Assembly (NCBI GenBank): GCA_030372985.1
Contig: JAUCQB010000180.1
Span: forward strand, 1 to 64,000
Reading direction: 5' to 3'
DNA from: Phycisphaerae bacterium
GTDB lineage: Bacteria; Planctomycetota; Phycisphaerae; UBA1845; PWPN01
DNA length: 64,000 nt
Part shown: positions 1-8,520 of the stretch, piece by piece
How positions within the stretch are numbered: position 1 is the stretch's first letter
Layout of the letters: each line of letters begins with the position of its first letter
Translations under genes and position numbers: made by a program
The notes under the pieces: generated by a model
What the model was told of the DNA's origin: nothing
Database searches by the model: none
What the model saw: only the letters and a program-made list of their open reading frames with translations

Positions 1-28
1 TGGGCTCGGAGATGTGTATAAGAGACAG
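1..28. other. Sequencing adaptor (Nextera read-2 transposase end), not genomic
   Basis: The first 28 bases match the end of the Nextera read-2 adaptor, finishing with the Tn5 mosaic end (AGATGTGTATAAGAGACAG). This is library-preparation sequence left untrimmed at a contig end. Genomic sequence starts at about base 29, directly inside the coding frame of the first gene. The match is seen directly; the adaptor identity is established knowledge. Confidence 0.96.
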
Positions 29-1389
29 CCGGGGGCCTCTGCCAGATTGCCCCGGCAAGGCGGAACAAAGAGGAATGTCCTGTCCGCGCCGACATGGATC
101 ACGACGGCGGCACCCGGCTGGCCGCCGGTTGTCTGCGGGGGTGTCCAGCGGACGACCTGACCTCCGGTCAATGTGACGTCGAGTTCCGCGGTGGCGACGA
201 GCGTCCGTGAGTCCGTGTGAGTCAGATCGATTCGCCCGGCATACACCCACTCCGGCTTCTTGCCGGTTGTGCGGCGCTCGGCCATGTCCCAGGCCTTAAC
301 GGTGACGCCGTCGGCGACGAGCGGCCTGATGCGGGCACCCGAATAGTCCACTTTGACTGCCTCGATGGCCAGCTCGGCGATCTCACGCATGCCCCCCATC
401 CCGCCGGGAATCGGACCGCGAACAACGAACTTCTCGTTGATTTGCACGCCGTCGCTCTCGCCGGCGGCGATCAGGCAGTAGTCACCCGCCACTTTGAACA
501 CGACGGCGGCCAGTGGCTTGGGAGGCTGCCCCGGCCGCAGACGCACCAGCACCGCATCGCCGACTTCGGGCGTGCCGCGCGTCGCGGGCTCCATCACCAG
601 CGCCCGGCTCAGCGGCTCATAGATTTCTCGGACCGCCGCAACACCGAGGAACTGCTCCTTGCGGAAGATGTCGACGAGCCGGTTCTCCACGATGCCATCG
701 GCGGCCGTTCCGACAAAGGTGATGACCGACCCTTCGGACGACCCTTGGACATCGAGAATCGTGCTCTTCAGCCGGACCTCAAGGTCCACCCCCGGCGGCG
801 GCCAGATCTCGGCGTCGTCGCCCGGCTCGGGCAGGGCATTGCCAACCAGGGGATGCAGCGCGGCCAGCGACACCTCCTCTTCCACGATCTCAAGCTGCCC
901 GCGGGAGATGGGAAGGCCGAATCGCCGGATGACCACCGGGTCGCCTTGCCGCAGGCCCGACCGCCGGCCAAAGTCCAGCCAGGCAGTGCGCCTCGCCGGA
1001 GGAACGCGGGCGACCCGCGAGCGGATCGGCACCTCAGGACTGACCTGTCGCCTCAAGGCTGTTAAGGAGGCCCCGACGAGAACCACGGCCGACTGCCGGG
1101 CGCCGACGTTCCTGCCGGCGAAACTCAGTCGCCCCACGGACTGCGTCCCGGACACCAGGTACACGGTGCCGGTTCCCGTGATATTCTCCTCATGGAAAAG
1201 CCAGAAACGATCGCCGACACTGACGCCTTCATCGCGCCCGACACCGAGAGTCATGAGTTGGCGTTCAGCGTTGTACTCGCCGGCGGACGTGACCAGGACC
1301 GGCGTCACGGGGCTTTCGCGCGTAGTCTGCCCCCCGGCCGCGGAGGCCAGCAGCAGGATCGGCAAAACCGTGGCGAACCGCTTTCTCAC
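29..1389 (-). CDS. Secreted repeat protein, C-terminus cut by contig end
   Basis: An open frame runs on the minus strand from a GTG at 1387-1389 to the adaptor, about 453 codons with no stop, so the 3' end is missing. The start is set by AAGGA just upstream and by the GTGA overlap with the stop of the preceding heptosyltransferase, suggesting translational coupling. The N-terminus (RKRFATVLPILLLASAAGG) is a signal peptide. Segments such as GRDEGVSVGDRFWLF and AGESDGVQINEKFVV follow a G-x-x-x-G-V-x-x-G-D-x-F pattern, followed by strands ending in G-x-L or S-x-A. This resembles the SH3-like repeats of FlgT-type secreted proteins. The family is not firmly recognised. An envelope role is inferred from the signal peptide and the LPS gene upstream. 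Confidence 0.6.
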
Positions 1390-2465
1390 GTATCCTTCGC
1401 TCCCGGTGCATATGATACCCGGAGTCTTTCCATGAGAGTATCGGGAGACACATCTCGCATGCAGCGGTGATCGTGGGGGCAATCCGCCACGCGTCTGATG
1501 TAGCAGGGCGAGCACAACAGGTCCAACCGGGCGATGGATTCCGGGCGATGGTATGGGCCGGTGCGTTGCGGGCTGGTAGGCCCATAGATGGCCACCATCG
1601 GACGCCCCAGCGCGGTCGCCAGGTGCATCGGGCCCGAGTCGTGCATGACGCAAAGCGCCGCCCCTGCGACCAAGGCGATCAACTCGGGCAGCTTCGTTCG
1701 CCCGGCCAGGTTGACAATCCCCCCTCCGGCGGCTCGCTCCACCTCCCGAGCCACCCCGACTTCATCCTCCATACCGATCAGGACGACCGGCAGGGCCAGT
1801 TCGGCGTGAATTCGCCTGGCGACCTCGGCAAACCCCGCGGCCGGCCAGCGCTTGGTCTCCCAGCGGGTTCCAGGCGCCATCAGGGCGTAGGGCCGGCCTC
1901 GCGCGATGCCGTGATCCGCCAGAACGGCTGCCACGGTCTCGGCAGCCTCGGGGCGAACAGGCAAATTGAACGACACTGGAAGATCACCGAACCCGAGCGC
2001 CCGGGCGAAAAGGTAGTTCCGGTCGACCGCGTGCATCTCCGGATTCGGCACGGGGATTCGGCGGCTGTAGAAAAGCGGTGCGAACTCACGGGCTCTGGCG
2101 AAACCGAGCGTCACCCGGGCACCTGTCACAAGAGTCAAGAAGGCGCTGCGAAACAGGCCCTGCAGGTCGAGCACCAGGTCAAAAGACCGACGGCGAAGCT
2201 CACCCAGAAACCGGATAAACTCAACGGTAGGAGCAAGTCCTCGACCGATCCGTCCATACCGCTTGCGGTCGAAACGGATGACTTCGTCCAGGTCCGGGTG
2301 CCCTTCCAGCAGCCCGGCGCAGCTATTGGCCACCAGCCAACTGATTCGGGCGCGCGGAAAGCGCGTTCGCAGACCGTGCAACACCGGCATCGCATGGATC
2401 ACGTCGCCGAACGAACTCGGCTTGATGATCAGGATGCGTCTGAATTCATCCGTCCTCAGATTCAT
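1386..2465 (-). CDS. Lipopolysaccharide heptosyltransferase family protein (GT9)
   Basis: A 359-aa glycosyltransferase family 9 protein of the WaaC/WaaF type, which in characterised members transfers heptose from ADP-heptose onto the LPS inner core on the cytoplasmic face of the inner membrane. The N-terminal motif IIKPSSFGDVIHAMPVL (residues 13-29) carries the conserved Asp21 expected as catalytic base. The C-terminal Rossmann half has GTRWETKRWP (about 200) and HDSGPMHLATALGRP (about 283-297), the ADP-sugar binding part. A Cys-rich tail near the end (LCSPCYIRR, CPHDHRC) is common in this family. The gene lies 33 bases after the dehydrogenase and overlaps the downstream secreted gene by 4 bases, so the three are probably one transcript. 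Whether it is heptosyltransferase I or II cannot be decided from motifs alone. Confidence 0.85.
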   Translation of the reverse strand: MNLRTDEFRRILIIKPSSFGDVIHAMPVLHGLRTRFPRARISWLVANSCAGLLEGHPDLDEVIRFDRKRYGRIGRGLAPTVEFIRFLGELRRRSFDLVLDLQGLFRSAFLTLVTGARVTLGFARAREFAPLFYSRRIPVPNPEMHAVDRNYLFARALGFGDLPVSFNLPVRPEAAETVAAVLADHGIARGRPYALMAPGTRWETKRWPAAGFAEVARRIHAELALPVVLIGMEDEVGVAREVERAAGGGIVNLAGRTKLPELIALVAGAALCVMHDSGPMHLATALGRPMVAIYGPTSPQRTGPYHRPESIARLDLLCSPCYIRRVADCPHDHRCMRDVSPDTLMERLRVSYAPGAKDT

Positions 2466-2498
2466 GCGGTCTCCGGACGCCCAACGGATCGCTCGCGG

Positions 2499-3737
2499 TC
2501 AAGGATGCTCGAACGCCACCTTAATCGCCCCGCTCCCTGCCCGATTCGCCAGTGCGGCCATCGCCTCGCGGTACTGGTCGATTCGGAAGCGATGCGTCAG
2601 CAGCCCCGACAGGTCGAGCTTTCGCTCGCGGATCAATTCGATCACGATCTCGTAGGTGTGCATCGCCCGGCCGTCGTACTGCTCAATCGCCCGGCCGTTC
2701 GTGCCCATGAGGGTCAGCTCGTCAAACCACAGCGGCGCCGTGTCCACCAGCGTGATCTGCGAAGTCCCGACTTCCACGACCGTCCCGCCGGAACGCGCAT
2801 ATTTCATGGAATCCGTCAGCGTCTGCCCCGTGCCGACGCAGTCGTAGACCAGGTCGACACCGCCCGTGAACGCCTGATGACCGAACTTGGTAGCGACCAC
2901 CTTGCCATCCACTCGAGCAGCCACCTTCCCATACCGCGCCGCCTGGGGATCACGGCCGCCGACCGCAATGAATTCGTCCACCCCGAACCGCTGCATGGTC
3001 TCCCGCTGTTTTTCCTGAAGGCCAATCGCCAGAAGGCGACAGCGGCCGCCCAGCGCTCGAATGCAGGCCGCTACGCCCATTGCCAGCAGGCCGTCACCAA
3101 CGATCAGAGTCGTCTCGTGATCCAACGGCCTGCGTCGCAAGACCGCGTGCAGGGCTCCCGCCATCGGGTCGATCAACACCGCAATCCGGTCGTCGATCTC
3201 ATCCGGCACCCGGTGGAGTTGCGACTCGTGGGCGACAAAAAACGGCCCCCAACTGCCGCCGGTAAAGCAGTTCCAGCCGATCATCGAACCCACGGGCAGC
3301 GGACCGGTACGGAAGTTCTCGCAGAGCGTGAAGCGCCCGGCCGCACAGTTGCGGCACACCGGATCAATGTCGCGGGGCACGCACGACAACGTCGGCTCGA
3401 CGACCACCCGGTCACCGGGCTTCCAGCCGCTCACCGTCGGCCCGACTTCGTCCACCAGGGCGACATTCTCATGGCCGAGCAAGGCCGGAAAACTCGAAAA
3501 CGCCTGCAGGATCGACGCCGGGTGCCCCCGCTGCATGATGCCCGAAAAATCCGTCCCGCAGATTCCGCCCAAGAGCGTCTTCAGCCGCACCCAGCGCGGA
3601 CCGGGCAGCGTCGGCGCCGGCACCTCACTCAGCCGCAGACCCGACAGCCGCGACCAGAACACCGACGGCCACACCCAGCCAATCACCTTGCACACGGTCC
3701 ATTGCACCGGGCGAACCGAGTACGTGAGAGCCGTCAT
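2499..3737 (-). CDS. Zinc-dependent alcohol dehydrogenase-like oxidoreductase
   Basis: A medium-chain dehydrogenase/reductase of 412 aa from the ATG at 3737. A GTG 27 bases upstream is possible but has no ribosome site, whereas the ATG follows GACAGG. Catalytic zinc ligands are visible as Cys60 (GGICGTD) and His89-Glu90 (LLGHENVALVDEVG). Four cysteines at about 119, 128, 131 and 139 form the structural zinc lobe. The nucleotide-binding turn is VGDGLLAMGVAACIRALG, a variant of GxGxxG. The enzyme should oxidise or reduce an alcohol or sugar alcohol with NAD(P) in the cytoplasm; the substrate is unknown. An extra hydrophobic stretch near the N-terminus (VIGWVWPSVFW) is longer than usual. It is first in the minus-strand group leading to the heptosyltransferase. 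Confidence 0.82.
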   Translation of the reverse strand: MTALTYSVRPVQWTVCKVIGWVWPSVFWSRLSGLRLSEVPAPTLPGPRWVRLKTLLGGICGTDFSGIMQRGHPASILQAFSSFPALLGHENVALVDEVGPTVSGWKPGDRVVVEPTLSCVPRDIDPVCRNCAAGRFTLCENFRTGPLPVGSMIGWNCFTGGSWGPFFVAHESQLHRVPDEIDDRIAVLIDPMAGALHAVLRRRPLDHETTLIVGDGLLAMGVAACIRALGGRCRLLAIGLQEKQRETMQRFGVDEFIAVGGRDPQAARYGKVAARVDGKVVATKFGHQAFTGGVDLVYDCVGTGQTLTDSMKYARSGGTVVEVGTSQITLVDTAPLWFDELTLMGTNGRAIEQYDGRAMHTYEIVIELIRERKLDLSGLLTHRFRIDQYREAMAALANRAGSGAIKVAFEHP

Positions 3738-3842
3738 CCTGTCTGTCGTTTCGCCGTGTTGCACGGCAAAATCATACAGTCTCGGGGTTTACGCTTCCAC
3801 AGATGCCGAGCCGATCTGGCGGTGACCGCACGGCTGAGGCCC

Positions 3843-3971
3843 TCAGGGACACAAATCGGTCGGCAAGCGCGCCTCCGAACCGCACGACTCTGTGTCGCCG
3901 CTGTCCGAGTAGTACACGCGGGCCAACCACCGTGCTCCGTCCAGGTAGCAATAGGTGATGTTCTGGTCCAC
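3843..3971 (-). CDS. Candidate 42-aa small protein
   Basis: A short minus-strand frame with a GTG start encodes 42 residues including YCYLDGARWLARVYYSD and a C-terminal Cys-Pro, then TGA. Its codons end mostly in G or C and its composition (Tyr, Asp, Cys) looks like real protein, unlike the Arg/Pro-rich shadow frames here. An in-frame TGA lies three codons upstream, so GTG is the only plausible start. The ribosome site is weak (ACAGG about 10 bases upstream). No family is recognised. It could also be the decayed 3' end of an older gene. Confidence 0.35.
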   Translation of the reverse strand: MDQNITYCYLDGARWLARVYYSDSGDTESCGSEARLPTDLCP

Positions 3972-4062
3972 CTTTAATCAACCTGTCCCTTTACTTGCCT
4001 GCTTCCGTTGGTTTCGCTGTCCCAAGCAGCAAAGGCTTGCTATACGCGGCGATTCTGAATAG

Positions 4063-4068
4063 TATAAT
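4063..4068 (+). promoter_or_regulatory. Probable -10 box of the ECF sigma gene
   Basis: A perfect TATAAT lies 20 bases before the ATG of the sigma gene. TTGCTA upstream is a possible -35 but is about 20 bases away, longer than the usual 17, so this would be a weak or activator-assisted housekeeping promoter. GAGG at 4077-4080 is the ribosome site. Confidence 0.4.
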
Positions 4069-4088
4069 AGCTTCACGAGGGATTGCTC

Positions 4089-4652
4089 ATGAGCGATCCG
4101 ACGCACAACCTGCCCACACGCGAGGACGGCGCTCCTGGGAGTGCTGACGAACTCCTACCCGAAATCTATAACGAGTTGCGGCAGTTGGCAGCCGCCCGGC
4201 TGGTTCACGAGAAACCAGGCCAGACTCTTCAGGCCACCGCCCTGGTCCACGAAGTCTGGCTGCGGATCGCCGGCATTCACAAACGCCCGTGGCACAACCG
4301 CGCCGAGTTTTTCTCTGCCGCGGCCCAGGCCATGCGGCGCATTCTGGTCGAAAACGCCCGGCGCAAGCAGCGGCGCAACAGCATCCAAGGAGGCGAGCGC
4401 GTCCCGATGGAATGCGCCCAGTTGGCCTCTCCGTTGCCGGACGAGGACCTGCTCGCGCTTGACGAGGGGCTGCGCCAGTTGGCTGAACACCACCCGTCGG
4501 CCGCCCGCCTGGTGGACCTGCGGTTTTTCGCCGGGTTGACGCAGACCGAGGCCGCGGAACAGCTTGGCATTTCCCGAAGCACCGCCGACCGCCTCTGGCT
4601 CCTGGCCCGTTCCTGGCTGTACGCCCGGGTCCGCATGCCGGAGGAGGGTTGA
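4089..4652 (+). CDS. ECF-type RNA polymerase sigma factor (planctomycete Sigma70_ECF family)
   Basis: A 187-aa extracytoplasmic-function sigma factor. It has region 2 (about residues 20-95, including LPEIYNELRQLAAARL and AFVHEVWLRI-like ALVHEVWLRI) and a C-terminal region 4 helix-turn-helix (GLTQTEAAEQLGISRSTADR, about 150-170). This matches the Sigma70_ECF subgroup that is expanded in planctomycetes and usually sits beside Ser/Thr kinases. ATG 4089 is preferred over an in-frame TTG six bases earlier because GAGG lies 8 bases upstream. No anti-sigma factor is present. The next gene is a transmembrane kinase, so phosphorylation-controlled activity is the likely regulation. Likely targets are the downstream kinase and secreted-protein genes, an inference from the shared motif described at 4684 and 8304. 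Confidence 0.9.
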   Translation: MSDPTHNLPTREDGAPGSADELLPEIYNELRQLAAARLVHEKPGQTLQATALVHEVWLRIAGIHKRPWHNRAEFFSAAAQAMRRILVENARRKQRRNSIQGGERVPMECAQLASPLPDEDLLALDEGLRQLAEHHPSAARLVDLRFFAGLTQTEAAEQLGISRSTADRLWLLARSWLYARVRMPEEG

Positions 4653-4683
4653 ACTGATGCGTGGGTCGGGACGGCCTGTCCGG

Positions 4684-4722
4684 GTGAAGCAAATCGGCCG
4701 TTCGCAGCGCTCATATGAGTAG
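4684..4722 (+). other. 39-nt motif copy A: 12-codon micro-ORF or sigma-target element
   Basis: GTG-AAG-CAA-ATC opens a frame of exactly 12 codons (MKQIGRSQRSYE) ending in TAG. A second copy at 8304-8342 also has 12 codons (MKQISRSWRSIR) ending in TGA. The DNA matches at about 27 of 32 positions (TGAAGCAAATC, then CCGTTCG, GCGCTC, TAT). Copy A lies between the sigma and kinase genes. It has no convincing ribosome site, so a DNA element such as an ECF promoter is as likely as a peptide. Confidence 0.4.
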
Positions 4723-4765
4723 CGGGGCCGGCTGTGTGCCACGACTCGACTGAGCTCGCCGAAGT

Positions 4766-4820
4766 CTGCTCTGTGAGCAGTGCGGTCGTGTGCCACTGCT
4801 CTCTGAGCAGTGCGCTCGTG
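4766..4820 (+). repeat. Two 25-bp direct repeats, 30-bp period, each with an internal palindrome
   Basis: Copies at 4766-4790 and 4796-4820 differ at two positions. Each contains CTGCTC, three bases, GAGCAG (a 6-bp inverted repeat). The second ends 16 bases before the kinase start codon, so the pair could be operators or leader hairpins controlling the kinase. The sequence GTGTGCCAC also occurs twice here (4734-4742 and 4788-4796). Confidence 0.7.
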
Positions 4821-4836
4821 AATGAGGTGGGATACG

Positions 4837-7800
4837 GTGAGCATCGACTTCCAGCGCCTGGAACAGGTCTTGGGCGACGCGGCGGCTCGGAGCGACCCGT
4901 CAGAACGGGCTGCCTTTCTCGCCGAGGCCTGCGGCGACGACCTGGAGCTTCGTGCGGAGGTGGAACGTCTGCTGGCAGCTCACGAGCAGGCGGGGGATTT
5001 CCTGGAATCGCCGGTGAACCCGTTCCCGGAACCCATGATCGGCGGTCGGCCCGGCGAAACCGAGGCGCTACCGGGTCCCGGCATGGCCATCGAACGTCCC
5101 GGCACGATGATCGGTCGCTACAAGCTGCTCGAGGAGATCGGTCAGGGCGGATTTGGCGTGGTCTATATGGCCGAGCAGGTCGAACCCGTTCAGCGCAAGG
5201 TAGCCCTCAAGATCATCAAGGCCGGCATGGACACCAGGGAAGTCGTGGCCCGGTTCAAGGCCGAGCAGCAGGCACTCGCCCTGATGGACCATCCGAGCAT
5301 CGCCCGAGTATTCGACGGCGGCGTCACCCCGACGGGTCGGCCCTACTTCGTGATGGAGCTGGTGCGGGGCATTCCCATCACCGCGTTCTGCGACCAGCGG
5401 AATCTGCCCACGCCCCAGCGGCTGAAGCTGTTCATTCAGGTCTGCCACGCCGTCCAGCACGCTCATCAGAAGGGCATCATCCATCGCGATCTGAAGCCAT
5501 CGAACATTCTGGTCACGCTGATAGACGGTGAGCCGCTGCCCAAGGTGATCGACTTCGGCGTGGCCAAGGCTCTGGGCCAGCAGCTCACGGAGCAAACGCT
5601 TTTTACGGGGTTCCTGCAGATGGTCGGCACACCCGCTTACATGAGCCCCGAGCAGGCCGACCTGAGTGGCGTGGACGTGGATACGCGGGCAGACATCTAC
5701 GCTTTGGGCGTGCTGCTCTATGAACTGCTGACCGGCGCCACGCCGTTCGACGCCGAGACCTTCCGCCGGGCGGCGCTGGATGAGATCCGCCGAATGATCC
5801 GGGAGACCGAGCCGCCGAAGCCTTCGACGCGGTTACAGACCCTGGGAGACAAGCTCACGGAGGTAGCAAAGCGTCGGCAGACGGAGCCGGTGGCGTTGCG
5901 AAAACTGATCCGCGGCGACCTCGACTGGATCGTGATGAGATGCCTGGAGAAAGATCGCCGCCGTCGTTACGAGACCGCCAACAGCCTGGCCGAGGACATC
6001 GAGCGACACGTGGCCCACGAACCGGTCCTCGCCTGCCCGCCGGCGGCGGGATACAGGCTCCGCAAGTTCGCCCGACGGAACAAGCTGGCACTGGTGATAG
6101 CGGGTCTGGTCGGCCTTGTACTGGTTATAGCCAGCGTGATCAGTACCTGGCAGGCCATTCGCGCCACCCGGGCCGAACAACTGGCCGAGAAGCGGCTGGA
6201 AGCCGAGGCCCGCGCGCGCGCGGTGGCTGATGAGGCCCAGCGGGAAGCTGTGGCCGAAACCTTGAAGGCCAGGACCATCAACGAGCTTCTGCAGGCCGCG
6301 ATGGCCCAACAATACAGCCACGCCGGAGCCCTCGTGAACGCGGGCCAAGCCCACGAAGCTGAAAAGGCGTACCGCGAAGCTCTCGCCATTTTCGACACAT
6401 TGTCCAAACAAGCGGATGCGCCGGACCACCGTTGGCGCATGGCCATCTACAGCGAGACCCTCGCAGGATTGCTCTATCAGAAAGGCCAGCTTCGGGAGGC
6501 CGAAGACCACTATCGAAAGGCAATTGCCGTTTGGGAGGAGTTGGCCGGCGATACGAACGTGCCGGACCACCGTTGGCATCTGGCAGGGTGCAGAGAGACG
6601 TTCGCAATGTTCCTGCAACGCAGGGGGCGGCTGTCGGACGCCGAACCGCTCTATCGAGAGGCGCTCGCTGGCTGGGAGAAGCTGGTAGCCGATCACCCCG
6701 GTAACGCAGACTATCGCGGCCATTATGGCTGGACGTTTCACCGGCTGGCGAACTTGCTGGAAACCACTGGCCGGCACGCAGAGGCCGAGCAGGCGTGCAG
6801 TCAGGTGCTGGTCCAATGGGACAAGATGATCGAGTTGGCCCCCAATCTGGTCGGTTTTCATGCTATTGTTGCCTGGGAATGGGTAACGTGCCCGGAGCCC
6901 CAATGCCGTAACGTGCACCGAGCCATTGAAATCACAGAAGGATGGGTCAAGAGGCTCCCCGATAGAGGGTCGTGCTGGTCAGTGCTGGGGGTAGCGTATT
7001 ATCGCGAGGGGGACTGGAAATCCGCTCGTAGGTCCCTGGCAAAGGGGATGGAGTTCGGCAAGGGCGGAAACAGTGCCGAATGGTTTTTCATGGCCATGAC
7101 ACAATGGCAAGCAGGCGACCGAGAGTCGGCCGTCAAGTGGTACGCCCTGGCCCTCCGGTGGCTGCAGGACAGCAGCCGAAAACCAGGTGTGCGCCTTGGC
7201 GGCGACATGTTCGATTACCAGGACCTCGTTCGCATCCAAGGCGAAGCCGCCGCCCTGATGGGTATTCCCGACCAGCCCGATCCCGGCGTACGGCCGGATC
7301 CGGCCGACGATTTCGAGATCGCCAACCTCATTCTCGCCGCCGATCCCGCCGCGGGCTGGGCTTATCAGCATCGCGGCGGCCTTTACGCCAATCTTAGGCA
7401 ATGGGACAAGGCCGAGCCCGACTTCAGCAAAGCCATCGAAATGGAGCCGGAGAACCCGGCCCGGTGGTTGAGCCGCGCCACGTCTTATGCCGAGCAGGCC
7501 AGGTGGGATTCAGCCAGCGCCGACCTTGGCAGGGCAATCCAATTGGACCCGGACTCCGCGTCCGTGTGGTACCTGCACGGCCTGACGTACCTGTCTTCCG
7601 GTCGGGCGAACGAGGCCCGCAAGGACTGCGCCGAGATGCTCAGTCGCTTCAGCGAGATCGGCAAACCGGACGACGCCCTCTGGGTCGCCTGGAGTTGCGC
7701 GATCCTCCCGGACGCCGTGGTCGACTGGGCAAGTGTTGTTACTCTCGGAGAGAGAGTCGCGGCAAGCTATCCAGAGAGCTTGAACTGCATGAATGCCTCC

Positions 7801-8151
7801 GGGGCGGTCCTGTATCGCGCCGGCCGGTTCAAGGACGCGCTCGCTCGGCTGACGGAGGTTGATCGCTTAATGGGGACACCCAGCGAGAGCCTGCCAATCT
7901 CGCCGGCGTACACCTGGTTCTTCCTGGCCATGGCCCATTCTCGGATGGGCGAAACCGAGGAGGCGAAGCATTGGCTCGATAAGGCTGTGGCCTGGAGCGA
8001 CAAGGCCGTCAAGGAGCACGAGGAGCGCGTGAAGGTCCTTCCCTGGAATCGACGTGCGACGCTCCAACTCCTTCGGGCGGAGGCCGAGGCCCTTCTCAAC
8101 GAATCCGTCGTGCCAGAAACCAAGGTCCCGGGCTCGCGGAACGGAGGGTGA
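4837..8151 (+). CDS. Membrane-anchored Ser/Thr protein kinase with TPR sensor domain
   Basis: A protein of 1104 aa from the GTG at 4837, which has GAGGTG 7 bases upstream; an ATG 15 bases earlier is the alternative. The PknB-type kinase domain spans about 90-370. It has the glycine loop GQGGFGVVY (about 100), Lys in VALKIIK, HRDLKPSN (about 215), DFG (about 238) and the activation-segment end GTPAYMSPEQ. A single membrane helix (about 417-438, LALVIAGLVGLVLVIASVIS) and a coiled Ala/Glu/Arg stretch lead to some ten TPR-like repeats filling the C-terminal 600 residues, presumably extracytoplasmic or protein-binding. All catalytic residues are present. It directly follows the ECF sigma gene, the standard planctomycete sigma-kinase pair. 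The kinase probably signals to that sigma factor (inference). Confidence 0.92.
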   Translation: MSIDFQRLEQVLGDAAARSDPSERAAFLAEACGDDLELRAEVERLLAAHEQAGDFLESPVNPFPEPMIGGRPGETEALPGPGMAIERPGTMIGRYKLLEEIGQGGFGVVYMAEQVEPVQRKVALKIIKAGMDTREVVARFKAEQQALALMDHPSIARVFDGGVTPTGRPYFVMELVRGIPITAFCDQRNLPTPQRLKLFIQVCHAVQHAHQKGIIHRDLKPSNILVTLIDGEPLPKVIDFGVAKALGQQLTEQTLFTGFLQMVGTPAYMSPEQADLSGVDVDTRADIYALGVLLYELLTGATPFDAETFRRAALDEIRRMIRETEPPKPSTRLQTLGDKLTEVAKRRQTEPVALRKLIRGDLDWIVMRCLEKDRRRRYETANSLAEDIERHVAHEPVLACPPAAGYRLRKFARRNKLALVIAGLVGLVLVIASVISTWQAIRATRAEQLAEKRLEAEARARAVADEAQREAVAETLKARTINELLQAAMAQQYSHAGALVNAGQAHEAEKAYREALAIFDTLSKQADAPDHRWRMAIYSETLAGLLYQKGQLREAEDHYRKAIAVWEELAGDTNVPDHRWHLAGCRETFAMFLQRRGRLSDAEPLYREALAGWEKLVADHPGNADYRGHYGWTFHRLANLLETTGRHAEAEQACSQVLVQWDKMIELAPNLVGFHAIVAWEWVTCPEPQCRNVHRAIEITEGWVKRLPDRGSCWSVLGVAYYREGDWKSARRSLAKGMEFGKGGNSAEWFFMAMTQWQAGDRESAVKWYALALRWLQDSSRKPGVRLGGDMFDYQDLVRIQGEAAALMGIPDQPDPGVRPDPADDFEIANLILAADPAAGWAYQHRGGLYANLRQWDKAEPDFSKAIEMEPENPARWLSRATSYAEQARWDSASADLGRAIQLDPDSASVWYLHGLTYLSSGRANEARKDCAEMLSRFSEIGKPDDALWVAWSCAILPDAVVDWASVVTLGERVAASYPESLNCMNASGAVLYRAGRFKDALARLTEVDRLMGTPSESLPISPAYTWFFLAMAHSRMGETEEAKHWLDKAVAWSDKAVKEHEERVKVLPWNRRATLQLLRAEAEALLNESVVPETKVPGSRNGG

Positions 8152-8520
8152 CGGAATGCAGCAAGCGATCTCAATTCCGCCCCTGGGATGCGGCCCGGGG
8201 CCCTTAGCGCATGTGCCCGCAGAAAGTTGCGCTTTGCACTCGCGTGAACCTCTCACGATCTCTGCCTCGCTTTTCTGGTCCGGTGGCGTCGGGAATCAAA
8301 AAAATGAAGCAAATCTCCCGTTCGTGGCGCTCTATCCGGTGAACGCACTGAAAGCTAGCCGACAGCGATTCGAACCGGTCGTCGGCCGCCTTCAGGGCGG
8401 GCATTCCGGCCCTTGACCGCGGCTGAATCCTTGATCGCTCCGGGCGGCACGCCCCCACGCCCGGCAGAGGTGGCCCGTTTCTACTGATCTGCGGACCAGA
8501 TTGAGAAAAGGAGAATTGCG
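8152..8520 (+). other. Intergenic region before the secreted-protein cluster
   Basis: A 369-base stretch with no convincing longer gene. It holds motif copy B (8304-8342) and a short interrupted palindrome around 8394-8414 (AGGGC ... GGCCCT). The leader ends with AAGGAG before the next gene. Transcription of the three secreted genes probably starts here. Confidence 0.55.
8304..8342 (+). other. 39-nt motif copy B: 12-codon micro-ORF or sigma-target element
   Basis: ATG-AAG-CAA-ATC begins a 12-codon frame (MKQISRSWRSIR) ending in TGA, matching copy A at 4684-4722 in length and in 8 of 12 residues. It sits about 180 bases upstream of the first secreted-protein gene, as copy A sits upstream of the kinase gene. 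The six A residues just before the ATG are not a ribosome site. Confidence 0.4.

Larger units (their letters stand above)
3738..4088. other. Divergent intergenic region between dehydrogenase and sigma factor
   Basis: This stretch separates the minus-strand dehydrogenase from the plus-strand sigma gene. It holds one candidate minus-strand small ORF (3843-3971) and a TATAAT box before the sigma gene (4063-4068). I see no RNA gene or repeat in the rest. Confidence 0.6.

Noticed and set aside
217-1435. Plus-strand frames opposite the first gene
   Set aside because: They are Arg/Pro/Gly-rich antisense shadows of a minus-strand gene that has a signal peptide and good codon use.
1467-3977. 836-codon plus-strand open frame
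   Set aside because: It runs antisense to the heptosyltransferase and dehydrogenase, both with intact motifs; its composition (His, Arg, Gln) is that of a GC-rich shadow.
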